Assembly: GCA_918807975.1 (NCBI GenBank)
Contig: OU964925.1
Span: forward strand, 28,679,608-28,743,607
From: Aplidium turbinatum
Lineage: Eukaryota; Chordata; Ascidiacea; Aplousobranchia; Polyclinidae
Direction: 5' to 3'
DNA: 64,000 bases
Shown here: positions 24,301 through 32,685 of the stretch, piece by piece
How the letters are laid out: every line of letters starts with the position of its first letter
How positions within the stretch are numbered: the first letter of the stretch is position 1
The notes under the pieces: generated by a model
Told to the model about the DNA's origin: nothing
Databases searched by the model: none
What the model saw: the letters and a program-made list of their open reading frames with translations, nothing else
Program-made: the position numbers and the translations under genes

Positions 24301-24813
24301 TGTAACAACACACAAAAGACAGATAACAATAGATGATATGTTTTGTAGTCATTTGTTTCTCATAAAGAGGCACTTATAAAATCAGCACACAAAGTATGTG
24401 GAATCAACATTCAACATGTTGGAGATCTTTTTGAAAACTTTTGTTGTGAAACTTACCCCATATATTATAATTACCGGTATATATAGTAATAACGATAACG
24501 GACAATTATAGCAATAATAACCTACTGCAGACAAACATATTGCAGGCTAACAAGTTGTTGACATATGAGCTATTTTGTTAAGTGTGAAATCAGTTAAAAC
24601 TAAAAACAGGCATAATTAACCACATTTTAAGAGAATAAATTAACATTACATCATACAAAAATGTATGAGTACCATATCATACTGTACTTTTATAACATTT
24701 AAAGTAACTGGTGTTTCATAACTGCATCGGCCTGATAGGCCTAATATTAAAAATTAGAAGATGTGCACTTACTTTACATCAGCATGTCCTTTAGCTGACT
24801 TGACAGCTGACAT
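1..24813 (-). CDS. AGTPBP1: Cytosolic carboxypeptidase 1-like gene (spliced, 3' end outside window)
   Basis: Encodes a cytosolic M14-family zinc carboxypeptidase. By family knowledge it trims glutamates from tubulin tails and polyglutamate side chains. Coding exons in transcript order: 24813-24773, 23977-23862, 21466-21405, 21048-20847, 20567-20427, 19600-19504, 19013-18973, 18577-18428, 17848-17774, 17352-17182, 16316-16186, 10178-10056, 7959-7720, 7337-7157, 6552-6448, 6078-5916, 5211-4710, 4280-4124, 3781-3549, 3148-2983, 2712-2499, 2122-2001, 1595-1459, 1116-920, 382-1. All have AG/GT borders and the phases join, giving 1,383 codons without a stop. Human CCP1 is about 1,226 residues; the surplus is mostly linker. 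The last exon is still open at base 1, so the stop codon lies outside. The start ATG (24813-24811) is the only one in the short first exon and keeps phase with exon 2. Boundaries are by eye. Confidence 0.95.
920..3148 (-). CDS. AGTPBP1: AGTPBP1 exons 20-24: M14 zinc carboxypeptidase domain
   Basis: This is the catalytic domain. Exon 21 (2712-2499) carries [11 protein letters not shown], the HxxE zinc-binding pair, and NPDGVING. Exon 22 (2122-2001) continues with [15 protein letters not shown] (vertebrates have [15 protein letters not shown]). Exon 23 (1595-1459) has [10 protein letters not shown], which supplies the third zinc ligand. Exon 24 (1116-920) has [20 protein letters not shown], which in the family includes the catalytic Glu, then [13 protein letters not shown]. 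All the key residues I know for the family appear present, so the enzyme should be active. Exon 20 (3148-2983) covers the linker TITAPPISD. Confidence 0.95.
3549..5211 (-). CDS. AGTPBP1: AGTPBP1 exons 17-19: CCP N-domain
   Basis: Exon 17 (5211-4710, 502 bp) starts with a helical segment ([19 protein letters not shown]), runs through an acidic linker, and ends in [13 protein letters not shown], matching the hallmark SKFESGNLRKVIQ. Exon 18 (4280-4124) encodes [20 protein letters not shown] and NIVNCEKK, matching the human [20 protein letters not shown] and NIINCEK segments. Exon 19 (3781-3549) encodes GMQPVMYS and [15 protein letters not shown]. Together these form the beta-rich N-domain that precedes the peptidase in all cytosolic carboxypeptidases. 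Phases are 0, 0/1 and 1/0. Confidence 0.95.
5502..5562. mobile_element. Possible decayed copy of the CCAGACAGC MITE
   Basis: Contains TTTTTTACATTGATTTGACG followed by an inverted CGTTGCAATGTAAAAAA, like the inner palindrome of the family. The outer ends are not clear. Confidence 0.4.
5916..10178 (-). CDS. AGTPBP1: AGTPBP1 exons 12-16: motif DLKMYE and Ser-rich linker
   Basis: Exon 12 (10178-10056) contains [15 protein letters not shown], a clear match to the vertebrate TIEDLKMYEHLFPEL block. Exons 13 (7959-7720), 14 (7337-7157), 15 (6552-6448) and 16 (6078-5916) are Ser, Asn and charge rich and mostly look disordered, as in the poorly conserved middle of CCP1. Exons 13 and 14 join in phase 0. 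Introns 11 and 12 (about 5.9 and 2.1 kb) are expanded by transposons. The intron between exons 14 and 15 holds a 390 bp hAT MITE whose edge lies under 20 bp from the exon 14 donor. Confidence 0.8.
6744..7133. mobile_element. hAT-type MITE in an AGTPBP1 intron
   Basis: The ends are imperfect inverted repeats (CAGTGATTTTCAACC at the left; GGTTGAAAACCACTG at the right). The flanks are CCGTAAGG and CCGTAAGA, an 8 bp duplication with one mismatch. It is 390 bp with no transposase. The CAG...CTG ends and 8 bp duplication are the hAT signature. Confidence 0.85.
7480..7652 (-). CDS. AGTPBP1: Possible additional AGTPBP1 exon (boundaries unresolved)
   Basis: An open stretch between exons 13 and 14 reads like structured protein (contains LERILVRYN and [15 protein letters not shown]). 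It lies where vertebrate CCP1 has the SVPEYSEVAYPDYFG segment, and a weak resemblance is visible. An acceptor TTATGTCAG fits its start but needs one carried base, while exon 13 ends in phase 0 at its best donor. I see no good phase-0 donor at its end. It may be an alternative exon, use a different exon 13 donor, or be non-coding. Confidence 0.4.
8183..9925. mobile_element. Fold-back DNA element, arms about 650-690 bp
   Basis: The two halves are diverged inverted copies. The outer ends read GGGTCATTCCATGCCAAA and its complement, and matching blocks run inward to about 8,835 and 9,240. The immediate flanks are both ATTT, a possible 4 bp target duplication. There is no long ORF, so it is non-autonomous. 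The arms differ at many sites, so it is not recent. It lies in AGTPBP1 intron 12. The superfamily is not identified. Confidence 0.85.
10633..12756 (-). CDS. DDE transposase catalytic part with CxxH motif (inner element)
   Basis: About 707 open codons; the first ATG lies at about 12,657, but the frame is open from 12,756. The upstream open part holds an acidic patch and a likely nuclear signal KPKRRK. Candidate catalytic positions are the first Asp in NDGSKKQG, the second Asp in LTDQTSHN, a CxxH motif in FCNVHPSL, and Glu in DSERSVGF. The D...D...CxxH...E order matches the CxxH group of eukaryotic cut-and-paste transposases (hAT, MULE, P, Kolobok and kin). The exact family is unknown to me. 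No internal stop is seen, so this half looks recently functional. Confidence 0.75.
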   Translation of the reverse strand, partial: CCVEVTSDDTPTDDEEPKPKRRKVAINHVVDDTMAKQYQHVRLTLRNVRSEFYETLDKLKSVYHMSQLQAEAAIVETANKMFGRTWKFHGSDPDQLDLDTLPDRHIIRKTGKSIETMALDSIVQEIMFSENNAAITYANDGSKKQGAGSFIVQGIIINGKYRALPTLSIVSESRANLADLKMNTLRILSVASDVEAKDIYEKIDFVLTDQTSHNFQVDHLVAEKFQTKKLPDHVFCNVHPSLMFNREISKHWASLENAIGKDKIYANFLVNATSSARSVTEQALNCITRLINHDFDHKPWNKARDFDLHIAPRKNLSVSLKDERFNRLTLSCAIVLYHMEDVADFLRKFCHVLNQLACIVRSFLDIEFLEVMFCIGALLGLHLVEPFLSLTLSQTTTYSKLTPAFHQLYEDLNNTNPEKLFDLDNPAFQFVSSDRFHATKYSPEICASIAQVTSTYKAQLKSMLQVLLPTIAEAFQRQKGNIFGFGDHNPKANISLAHMDQEKLEKVPIHNIDSERSVGFINYELSRRGARELPAASSSQVKNKSQDLIESMPSGSFKSYTKKTILIPELHLEWRKLQDNLQKTISENKMSANIALDQRRQKDLAALKSLGGPFTSPMELDNYANSIQAERTKTDRLYREIRYARDTSLSIPKTSDIFKLKKGHKKLPLHTYITNLKLYLENIVSKTDVTMEDFSEAITTIVTESKK
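12684..13412 (-). CDS. Transposase N-terminal part (inner element)
   Basis: A 242-codon ORF starting [13 protein letters not shown], basic at first, then helical. It contains [10 protein letters not shown] and [12 protein letters not shown], a module also seen in the second DDE element at 25.2-27.6 kb (LFDVCACK, FLKDQQK). It ends in an acidic run DSEQSS where the next ORF, in another frame, continues with a similar acidic run. The two ORFs overlap by 73 bp (12,684-12,756). I read them as one protein separated by a one-base indel or, less likely, a short intron. It is a plain DNA transposon protein, probably DNA-binding in this part. Confidence 0.75.
   Translation of the reverse strand: MSAFETRSKAKKKLGDVVYTEAAGFPAGTLPVEKAVLENMLYLLQPKRAGANERSKLDAAGMIAMMLQEHWLFCNLYTVSTIAIKNRVVKIYDEFMYLLRIRKSRQNNRHQKRVNDFNDRSSGVFDIFCENNVQRKKLEALHGVTMTSMEWDFLKDQRSERKMYCEDYIDKQWCKTMERRKQDLHALERLRCSEKRITEEYNEGLTELNEMLSDSEQSSAVLRSLQTTLQLMMKSLSQRGGK
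14460..14846 (+). pseudogene. GIY-YIG-like endonuclease fragment
   Basis: A 128-codon ORF in the right half of the older inverted-repeat unit. It contains [19 protein letters not shown] followed by TGSMICPLH and LKEHL. This resembles the Cys-bearing GIY-YIG modules attached to Penelope-like reverse transcriptases (typical form VYxIxCxxCxxxYIGxTxRPLHxRxxEH), with YIG degraded to CTG here. No reverse transcriptase was found nearby. It is likely a decayed remnant. Confidence 0.5.
15838..16046 (+). mobile_element. tRNA-derived SINE, perfect 14 bp target duplication
   Basis: The head has an A-box-like TAGCCGAGTGGT and a B-box-like GGTTCGACACT at tRNA-like spacing. A unique body follows and the end is A/C-rich (AACAACAAACAAA). 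The flanks at 15,824-15,837 and 16,047-16,060 are identical (CAGGGTCGACACTG). The perfect duplication points to recent insertion. It lies in AGTPBP1 intron 11. Confidence 0.9.
16186..24813 (-). CDS. AGTPBP1: AGTPBP1 exons 1-11: armadillo-like N-terminal region and acidic stretch
   Basis: These eleven exons encode about 410 residues. Exon 1 is short and basic (starts MSAVKSAKG). Exons 2-10 are helical repeats resembling the armadillo-like region of CCP1. Recognisable matches include [19 protein letters not shown] (human ARINGALN), [12 protein letters not shown] (human IRKGILQSLKSV) and [16 protein letters not shown] (human LGRKAFIDANGMKILY). Exon 11 begins near [13 protein letters not shown], matching the acidic VDESDDNDD stretch of vertebrate CCP1. 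Human introns fall at several of the same residues, for example just after APK. The longest introns here hold a simple AT-rich filler (21,467-23,861, nothing recognised) and small MITEs (16.3 and 18.3 kb). Confidence 0.9.
16347..16437. mobile_element. Palindromic MITE, family CCAGACAGC, copy 1
   Basis: Begins CCCAGACAGCAAAACCTTTC and ends as its inverted complement, with an inner palindrome around CAGACGTTGAATCAATGTAA. About 90 bp. It lies just upstream (in transcript sense) of the exon 11 acceptor. Confidence 0.8.
16780..16847. mobile_element. Palindromic MITE, family CCAGACAGC, partial copy 2
   Basis: Carries the inner block CAGACGTTGAATCAATGTAA and the right end TTTTGCTGTCTGGGT. The left end is diverged (AGCCAAGACAG). 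Confidence 0.6.
18281..18373. mobile_element. Palindromic MITE, family CCAGACAGC, copy 3
   Basis: Starts CCCAGACAGCAAATC and ends GATTTCCTGTCTGGG, with inner ACATTGATTCAAACGTCTGC and its inverted partner. It lies close downstream of AGTPBP1 exon 8. Confidence 0.8.
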
Positions 24814-25220
24814 AATTTCACAACACAAACATCCATGCAAACTTTAACACAACTAATTAGAGGAAAAACATGAATTCTGCAAAATAGTTACACCAGAAAC
24901 ATCAAGAAAAACCAGTACAATCGAATCAGGCTAGTTGTATAATGGATAAAAATTACATAGGCTATTCCATTTCCTCACATTTAGATTATAAATTTTGGGT
25001 CCATCACTAATAGTCACTGACCAGTAAGCAGGTAGCCTACATACCAGTAAAGTGCTGCATCAGTGTGGCACAGGGTGATTCGGACTCTATTTTGAGTGAA
25101 GTGTAGTTTACCAGATGCTTGAGACAGTACTAGTAAGTAGATTTTATTAATGGATGTGCCATAAGATAACTGCACACTGCACAGTCAAGCAGAACTATTG
25201 AAAATTAGGTCACTGAAAGG
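24814..25220. promoter_or_regulatory. 5' flank of AGTPBP1 (no promoter motif recognised)
   Basis: About 400 bp between the start codon and the DDE element at 25,229. It is AT-rich with no clear TATA box or CpG island. The 5' untranslated region and promoter should lie here or beyond the transposon; an untranslated first exon cannot be excluded. Confidence 0.3.
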
Positions 25221-25228
25221 ATGTATAT

Positions 25229-27637
25229 TAGGGTGTTTCATTTTTTCACCATTTTTGAAATTCAAAATGCCTGGGGTCCCATCTGGTGGTATTTGGGGAA
25301 AAAAGTTTACACCCCAAATTTTTTTCAATTATGACGTCATATTGAGGTGGTCCACGAGGTTTGAAATTTTTGGGCCTCAAAATCTCGAAATTTGGGCGTA
25401 TCTCCGGAACCACACATCATAGATCGACAAAATTAGTATCAAAATGCGCAGAAGGGTCGGTTTCCTATACCTGATGTAGAGAATATTAAGGTCTATCTGC
25501 TTGAGAAAAAAAGTTATTTCAAAAAATCTGATTTTCGGTCTATTTTCTCCTGATGAACAGAGATCAGGTGATCAAGATAATAAGTTTTTCTGTATTTTTC
25601 CACTCTTGGAAGCTGCTATTGCGTAATAATAGTCCTTGTTCGTTTTGCAAGAGACGAAAGGGTAATAATTGAAGGTAATGCTATTATAATGATGATGATG
25701 GCTATTCCTCGTCGAGGATATTATAATGTAACCGTTGAGGAAGAGGTATGTATGCTCACCTGCTTTAGATTTTGATTAAGTGTCATTATGGCATTAAGGC
25801 CAAGTATTAGTAAGTCGATGCAAAACTTCAAGGAATCGGAGAAAAATGTGCTTCCCCTTAATTCAGATATAATCATCACTATTTTTACTTGAGGAAGAGA
25901 GTACGGTAGCCGAAACTAATCCCAAGTTTTTGAAGAAAATACGGTACTCTATTTCAAAGATTTGAAAGATGAACTGCTGAAAGATGTAGTTGGCATATGG
26001 AACAAAACTGGTCTTCCAGTGCTTAGCAAACAGAGAATTGAAGCCAAGTTAAAAGACGTGATAGAGAAGTACAATGCAGCAAGAAAAAAAGAAATGAAAC
26101 GCAGAGGTAATGAGGTTAATCAAGAATGGTTACAGAACTTGTTCGATGTATGTGCATGTAAGTGAAGTGTTCGATCTCCGAAAATCTGGTTGTTTTTCAA
26201 AAGAAACTCTCTTGCACCTGTGAACTCGAAAACCGAGTCCAGGAGAAAGAAATCGCTTTCTTGAAAGATCAGCAAAAAGATTGAAAAATGCTTATCAGTG
26301 GCGTAGATGTCAACCATGTAGAAAAGGCTTTAGAACGGGAAAATCATAAAAGGAGGTGGGAAACGAGCAGTGAAGTTGAACAACCGAGCACTTCTGGCAT
26401 ACAATCTGCCAAAGCATCGGCATTACTATGTTCGAAACAAAGAAAAAGAAATGAAGCAGTTAGATGTCTACACAGTAGCGAAAGCGACTCTGATGGGGAT
26501 ATGAATTAGGAAGATGATAGGGAATACGAGCCTCTGAAACCAGCTATTGGGGGAAAAGTGTACAAGAAAGTACATTCTTTTTCAATAAATGATAGAAGTT
26601 GTTTACTTGCTGATCGTAGGATGACTTCGGTACGCCAACAGTCAGATCTTATGAGGTCGGTTCTTGGAAAAGATCAAATAGCTGCAGCACCTTCGACAGT
26701 ATACCGCCAACGACAAAAAACAAGAGAAAAATCTCTGATGGAAAGTGAGAACCTTCTCAACTCAGCTTCTGCCATGCAGTTATGTTATGATGGGCGCGTT
26801 GTCGATAAAATAGATCGATACGTTTTCTTGGGTCAACTTGTTGATGATAATGGCATGAAGCACGAAAGTGTGCTTGCTGTTAAATATTTTCCCAAAATTG
26901 TGTCGGTCACTGCAGCACTGATTTTTGACACCATCATCCAGGAGGCTTGCAGAGTTCACCTATCCCAAGTATATTCAGTCATGGCTGATACGACTGCTCT
27001 CAATACAGGAAAAAAGTCCGGAGTCAATACTCGACTGGTCAATTATTATAATGATGAAGTTGGTCATGATATTCATACCCTTAAATGTATGTCCCACATA
27101 AACGAAATATATCTTTCCCACGTCATTTCTTTTGTGGACGGCGCCAAGAAGGGACCCGGAGCAATGCAAGATGGGGCTTTGCTTAACCAGATAGCAAGAC
27201 TAGACAAGCCCAGTACTGAAACCTTAACACCAACTATTACTACGCAATAACAGCTTCCAAGAGTGGAAAAATACAGAAAAACTTATTATCTTGATCACCT
27301 GATCTCTGTTCATCAGGAGAAAATAGACCGAAAATCAGATTTTTTGAAATAACTTTTTTTCTCAAGCAGATAGACCTTAATATTCTCTACATCAGGTATA
27401 GGAAACCGACCCTTCTGCGCATTTTGATACTAATTTTGTCGATCTATGATGTGTGGTTCCGGAGATACGCCCAAATTTCGAGATTTTGAGGCCCAAAAAT
27501 TTCAAACCTCGTGGACCACCTCAATATGACGTCATAATTGAAAAAAAATTGGGGTGTAAACTTTTTTCCCCAAATACCACCAGATGGGACCCCAGGCATT
27601 TTGAATTTCAAAAGTGGTGAAAAAATGAAACACCCTA
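25229..27637 (+). mobile_element. DDE DNA transposon with about 388 bp terminal inverted repeats
   Basis: The left (25,229-25,616) and right (27,250-27,637) arms are almost identical inverted copies, beginning TAGGGTGTTTCATTTTTTCA. The flanks 25,221-25,228 and 27,638-27,645 are both ATGTATAT, an exact 8 bp duplication. The interior (about 1.6 kb) holds a broken, truncated transposase. It lies about 400 bp upstream of the AGTPBP1 start codon. Confidence 0.92.
25930..27250 (+). pseudogene. Truncated DDE transposase of the 25.2 kb element
   Basis: Reads in order: a helical N-terminal part (IWNKTGLPVLSKQRIEAKLK), LFDVCACK and CTCELE Cys pairs, FLKDQQK, an acidic linker, then a core with first Asp in LCYDGRVV, second Asp in MADTTALN, and CxxH in LKCMSHINEI. 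The layout mirrors the inner element at 10.4-14.4 kb. The frame is broken near 26,160 (shift), at 26,284 (TGA) and at 26,507 (TAG). The last open part (26,558-27,250) ends at the right terminal repeat, before any E-bearing C-terminal half, so the protein is truncated and this copy is non-autonomous. Confidence 0.75.
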
Positions 27638-27645
27638 ATGTATAT

Positions 27646-29279
27646 ATGTCAAAAGAAAAACAAGCAAATGTAACCTGATACTGTTATCTCATGTGCATGA
27701 CATCATACTTCAAAGACCTAATCTTTGCACAGCTGGACTTGGTTAAAGCCACAGAATAGGCAAAAAGAATGATCACACTCAATACACAGAAGTCATGCAG
27801 CAGCTACAAAGCTAAAGAAAGCACATTTGAAACATAGAACCAGTATTCAAAGTTGAGATGTAATAGAGATTATTAAAGATAAAAAAAGACAGATTGTTGC
27901 AGTTTGATGATAAATGCTTTAATCAATAATTATCATACACCATGCTTCAGGAGGAAATTTGAAAATGTACTGTGCTGTGTAACTGTAACACAGCAGTAAT
28001 AAACTCTCTTAAACTTAACCAGGATTATATCTAAACAGTTTTAGGATTGTATCATACAGTTGTAATCAGATCTGCGGAACCGGCTCTGGAGTCGCAGAGC
28101 CAAGCAATTTCAATGGAGCCGCAGCCTTTAACTCTGCTTGTAATGTATAGAGCCGAAGTTGGAGCTGTTAATTCCGCTTACTTTGGAGCCGAAGCTTTTA
28201 ATTCTGCTTACTGTGGAGTAGCAGCCATAAAAAATGTAACAGCTCAGGCTCTAGTTTCAACTAAGAAACCCATGAGTTAATTTTAATAAATTTATGTGAT
28301 GAAACAAGAAATTATGAGAGATGACTGACTATGTCAAATTTTAAAGCATTTTTTACTGAGCGGAAACACTGGTGCAAAACCTGACAGCTCCAGAGCTGGA
28401 GCCAGACTTTTTTTATAGCAGCTCCACAACTTTGGTTGTATTGCTCATTGCAACCGAGTTAGCAAATACACGTTCCTAACAATAACACCCTTTCACGATA
28501 AACTCTTTTTCCTGAGCAGATCAGTAAAATACATCAATCAGATAAAAAAATCTGGAAAGTGGATGATATATAATTAACCAATTTCATGTGCAGTTTGTTT
28601 CCTATGTTTGTATTCAATGTTTCTTGATTTTTTCGGGGACAAGTATTCTAATCCATGAAACATATCTTTCTCTTGCATACTAAAAAATCCAAAAGAAACT
28701 TGTGCATACAGCACTGGTTATGTCTATCCATTTTAGCTAAGTCATTAATGTTCAAACTAATTAGTCTCACCAGTTTTCATTACAATTGATAATCATTTAA
28801 CTTTTTACAAGAATAAAGGGAGCCGATATAAAAGTCTCCACCCTGGTCATAAATACCATATATAATATACTGTGAATATACAGTAAAAGTTAAAATCGAC
28901 AAAGACATGTAAAGTGAAACTGTGTGTAAATAGCATTCAAGCTGTTTAATGTTTATGCCTTTCCAGTTTCCCTTTAGAACTTTCATTATTTTGTAACTCT
29001 AACCTTTAGGGTTAGATGAGGGTTTCAGTGGGGTTAGAAAATAGTATGACAAAGGTAAAGTAGTTAATCAATTAATCATACTAAAGCCCCATACTTTTGC
29101 CAGATGATTGTTGTCATGGCATTTTGACCAGAGTGAAGACTGGTACACTAGCTCCAAATATAGAACCAGTTCTGTATTACCAAAGCAAAAACTGTACCAA
29201 AGGGCAGTTTTGTTTGGAAAATAAAAACATTGCGCATTTAACTTCTGATAATATGAAACCAAGGAACTTTCAGAAATAA
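27646..29279. other. Intergenic stretch with a short GAGCCG-type repeat
   Basis: No gene recognised. Around 28,070-28,230 a loose repeat of about 33 bp (GAGCCGAAGCTTTTAATTC and variants) recurs three or four times, and GCTCCAGAGCTGGAGCC is palindromic at about 28,388. The rest is AT-rich. Confidence 0.4.
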
Positions 29280-29283
29280 TTAA

Positions 29284-29951
29284 TTAAACTACCATTCAAC
29301 GTTTTATAAGCAGAGAAAACTTTTTCTCAAACCGTAGAAAATTTCATTATCAGATCACCGCTTCAATGCGTGATGGAAATCTACAGATAAATCTGCATCA
29401 GGCATTGCAGAGTGCAAAACACAGTGTTGCAGAACGCGTTTTCGAATATTAAATTCTCATCAGTGCAACTACGTTTATGAACGCAATAACAACGGTTAAA
29501 TTTAAACTCAATACAATACATTACAAACATTATAAGGACATATTCTCAGTGTTCAATTGAATATTAATAAATCCAGAGACATCAGAATTAATCACTTCCC
29601 GCATGCAATTCCAGACCGACATTACTCGCTTAGGTTTTTTTTTGTTAAAACAAACTTAATGTTCAAAGCAAAAAAGCCATCACAATGAACATCTACCGAA
29701 GTATACTAATTTACAGTACTTAGATAAGCACTGAAAATTAATAGACGGTATTGTTATTAATATCAATTCAATATGACTTCAGTGATTATAATACAATGTA
29801 ATACAGTCAGCGTATCCAATTAATTAGCGACGACCTTTTAAAGTACAGAAATAAGAATTTATCAAAAGTCTCGGTCATTTTAGAAGATTTCACCACAGGT
29901 TACAGGACCATACAGTTTTTTCTGTCTATAAAACGTTGAATGGTAGTTTAA
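29284..29951. mobile_element. TTAA-flanked non-autonomous element
   Basis: Terminal inverted repeats of about 30 bp (TTAAACTACCATTCAACG and its complement, then TTTTATA) are flanked by TTAA on both sides (29,280-29,283 and 29,952-29,955). No ORF. The TTAA target suggests piggyBac- or Kolobok-type mobilisation. Confidence 0.65.
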
Positions 29952-30365
29952 TTAATCATTTAACTTCTTTTAGTTAACAATTAAACTAAGCTAATCCAGT
30001 AATAACGAAAACATGATGTAAAGTATATATGCTTTGTAGATTTGTATTACAAGACATTGATTCTCAAACCAAAGCCTTTGATTGTTAGGAAGACTTTTGT
30101 AAAGGTATGAGCAAGGCTAGATCACAAGAGTGCCAGGAAGGTTATTGTAAACAACAAACAAGTAAAGTGTGATCCGCATGTGGGTTTAAGAAAACGCTGT
30201 ACTAAGGGAAAAGACATCTCCAACACATTTTCGAAATTTTCCTTCTACATGGAAAGCACAGACCAAAGTTATTGCAAATAGTCAATCATTGTAAATTCAT
30301 TTTATTTTTCAAAAAGTTGCAAACAGAAGAATTGCTGTTTTCAAATTAAACTTTACACTCAAAAT

Positions 30366-30841
30366 CACAGATGTACGTATGCGCCGCAAATTCTACGCCG
30401 TAGAGTATAGTTGTCGCTTGAGGCTACGCCGTAAAGTTTTCGCTGTTTTTTTAGTGGATAGCGTCAATGCATACTTTTTAATATCTTAGCTGTTGTTTGC
30501 ATTTTCTTTTATCAAACTTTTCAAATTTTGAATAAGTTGAAAAAATGTTTTCAATGGGCAAAGACATATTGAAACCAAAACACAGTAAAATGTCAGATGA
30601 ACACTTTCAGATGCTTGTGTTTCTTCGTGGAAATCTAAAATAAAACTTGTTTGTTTTGAGTGGTTTATACCGTGTGAATGTTTGGCACCTAGCAAACAAA
30701 ATGAGTTTACGCTAGTGTATGCGCTGACGCTGACAACTTTTTTTTAAGTTACGTTGACGCATACGGCCTATGGTTTTTCGAACGTTTGCATTTACGCTGA
30801 CGGCGTCAATATTTTTTGTATGCGCGTACAATACATCACTG
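30366..30841. mobile_element. hAT-like MITE with exact 8 bp duplication
   Basis: Flanked by CTCAAAAT on both sides (30,358-30,365 and 30,842-30,849). The ends are imperfect inverted repeats (CACAGATGTACGTATGCG; complement of CGCGTACAATACATCACTG). It is unusual in being rich in CG-containing hexamers against an AT-rich background. No ORF is supported. Confidence 0.75.
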
Positions 30842-31756
30842 CTCAAAATAGATATATATATGTAGGCCTATTGTGTGCATGATGTCTCACTCCATTTAAA
30901 CTTATATAGCCTCATTTTCCATGACTACTCTAATAATGGCTGTTCAAAACTTCCTTAACAACTAACCTATTAAAACTCTAGCCTAATGTTATATTCAAAA
31001 AATCTCTTTTAATTTAACTTTGATGTTGAATCAAAAGTTACAATTCAACTTGAACAGGATGACAGCTTCGATGACTATAGTCCAATAAAAATGTGTGCTA
31101 AAAAGTATAGAAGTGTTCTTGGGGCAAAAAATATGTAAAGTGACTAAAACAAGGTGAAAATTGGAGTTACCGTATGTCCCCGGCTGCAGGTTTTCTATTT
31201 TTGGACCTAAGATTTCCCACTTTTTATTACAAATTCTTGCTTTATCGGAACTTTGGTGCCTACCCGTCAAATACTTTTTTACATCTGCTATGACCAGTGA
31301 TTTTTTAAAGGTGTTTTGGGGGACCAAAACGGTCCCCAAAAATTTCTCCAGCGGTTTCCCAAAATTTGGACTTGCAACTACAGTAGAAAAGTAATGGTTG
31401 TTTCTCGCTATATCTTAAGCAAATATGGCTATTTTTTGGTATTTAAATGAAACACTTGCGGTCTCTTAAAACTACTTAGCGGTCACCCAAACCAAACCTT
31501 AAAAAAACCCTGGCTATGACATTGAACCAGATGTTCACCAAACGATATACACCGGTATCTACTAATCATACTGTAGTTTGTGCCACAAGTTAAATGCAGA
31601 AAATACGCAAGCCTTGTTTGTGCACTTTGAAAGTTTGTTCCTCGAAGAGTTGAAACTTGAATTATCCAGCTAGAAATACGACTAGCTAGAGCTACCCCTT
31701 CTGGAAACAAAATGCGGAGCGGATTCTTGTTGCTCCAGCGCAACGCAAAGTTGCCA

Positions 31757-32085
31757 TTTTTTTTTTATTGTTTAATTGAATGTTTATCCTCGGACTGGGA
31801 AAGCTTCTTGCAGAGCTTAATCCTGGTAGTTTCGCATAGGCCTACTTGCAGAGGCTTTGAATCACTGACGCAGGTCCGGTCAACGAGATTGACAGAGTAA
31901 AGTTTCCGATTGTTGAAGTCTTGTTGCCGAGGAATTATTCCATTCATTAGATGCCACTGAATGGAGAGCTGTCCTTAACGTGAGTTGCTCAAGCGCACAC
32001 CCCGAGAGCCAAACCAGCGTCGCTTGATCTTGAAGCCTCTTCGTTCCAGAAGTGACGCGCTAACCAACTGAGCTATTGCATGCAT
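31757..32085 (-). mobile_element. tRNA-derived SINE, second family, copy 1
   Basis: On the minus strand the head has the A-box-like TAGCTCAGTTGGTTAGCG and a degenerate B box (GGTTTGGCTCTC). The body is shared with the copy at 52.1-52.4 kb, and the tail is A-rich (plus-strand T run near 31,760). A palindromic GGAATTATTCCATTCATTAG lies in the body. Confidence 0.75.
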
Positions 32086-32685
32086 TTCAATATCATCATG
32101 TTCATTCCTCATGCTCAGGGAAAGAGGATAATTTGTTCATTTTGGTGATGTTTTTCATTTTGTATTGTTTATTGGCTATTAGGCTAAGGAATTAGGACGC
32201 GAGTGAAGTTTGAGGCAGGCAGTGGCGGCTCGTGGTCTCAAAACATGGGGGGGGGCTGCATCAATCATTAGGCTAACCTAATATAAGTATAAATTTGTGC
32301 CGGACTGAGTTATAAATGCACTGAGTTAGGGTTAGGGGTTGGGGATAGTAACACAGTAACATGTTCTTTTAGTTGGCTGTCGTTTAATGTTTTTATCATT
32401 TAAAGTACCGGTAAACTTTTGATAATGGCTTGAATTTGGTCAAGTTTAGGTGGCCTCCAGATGGAACTAGTACTATTATGGGACTTGGTATTAACTTAGT
32501 TGGTTATATCTATGCGTGTGCATTCCAACAATAGCAAATTTGTTGAAATTGAACAAGAAATGAATAAATGGGAGACAATTTCTTTCAGGTGTTTTTCTGT
32601 GCATTTCCACCCCGTACTTCCTCCTTTATAATAGTCCATTCCAACATGTGTGACGTTTAAAACGTCATCATCAGTGGTGCCACGG

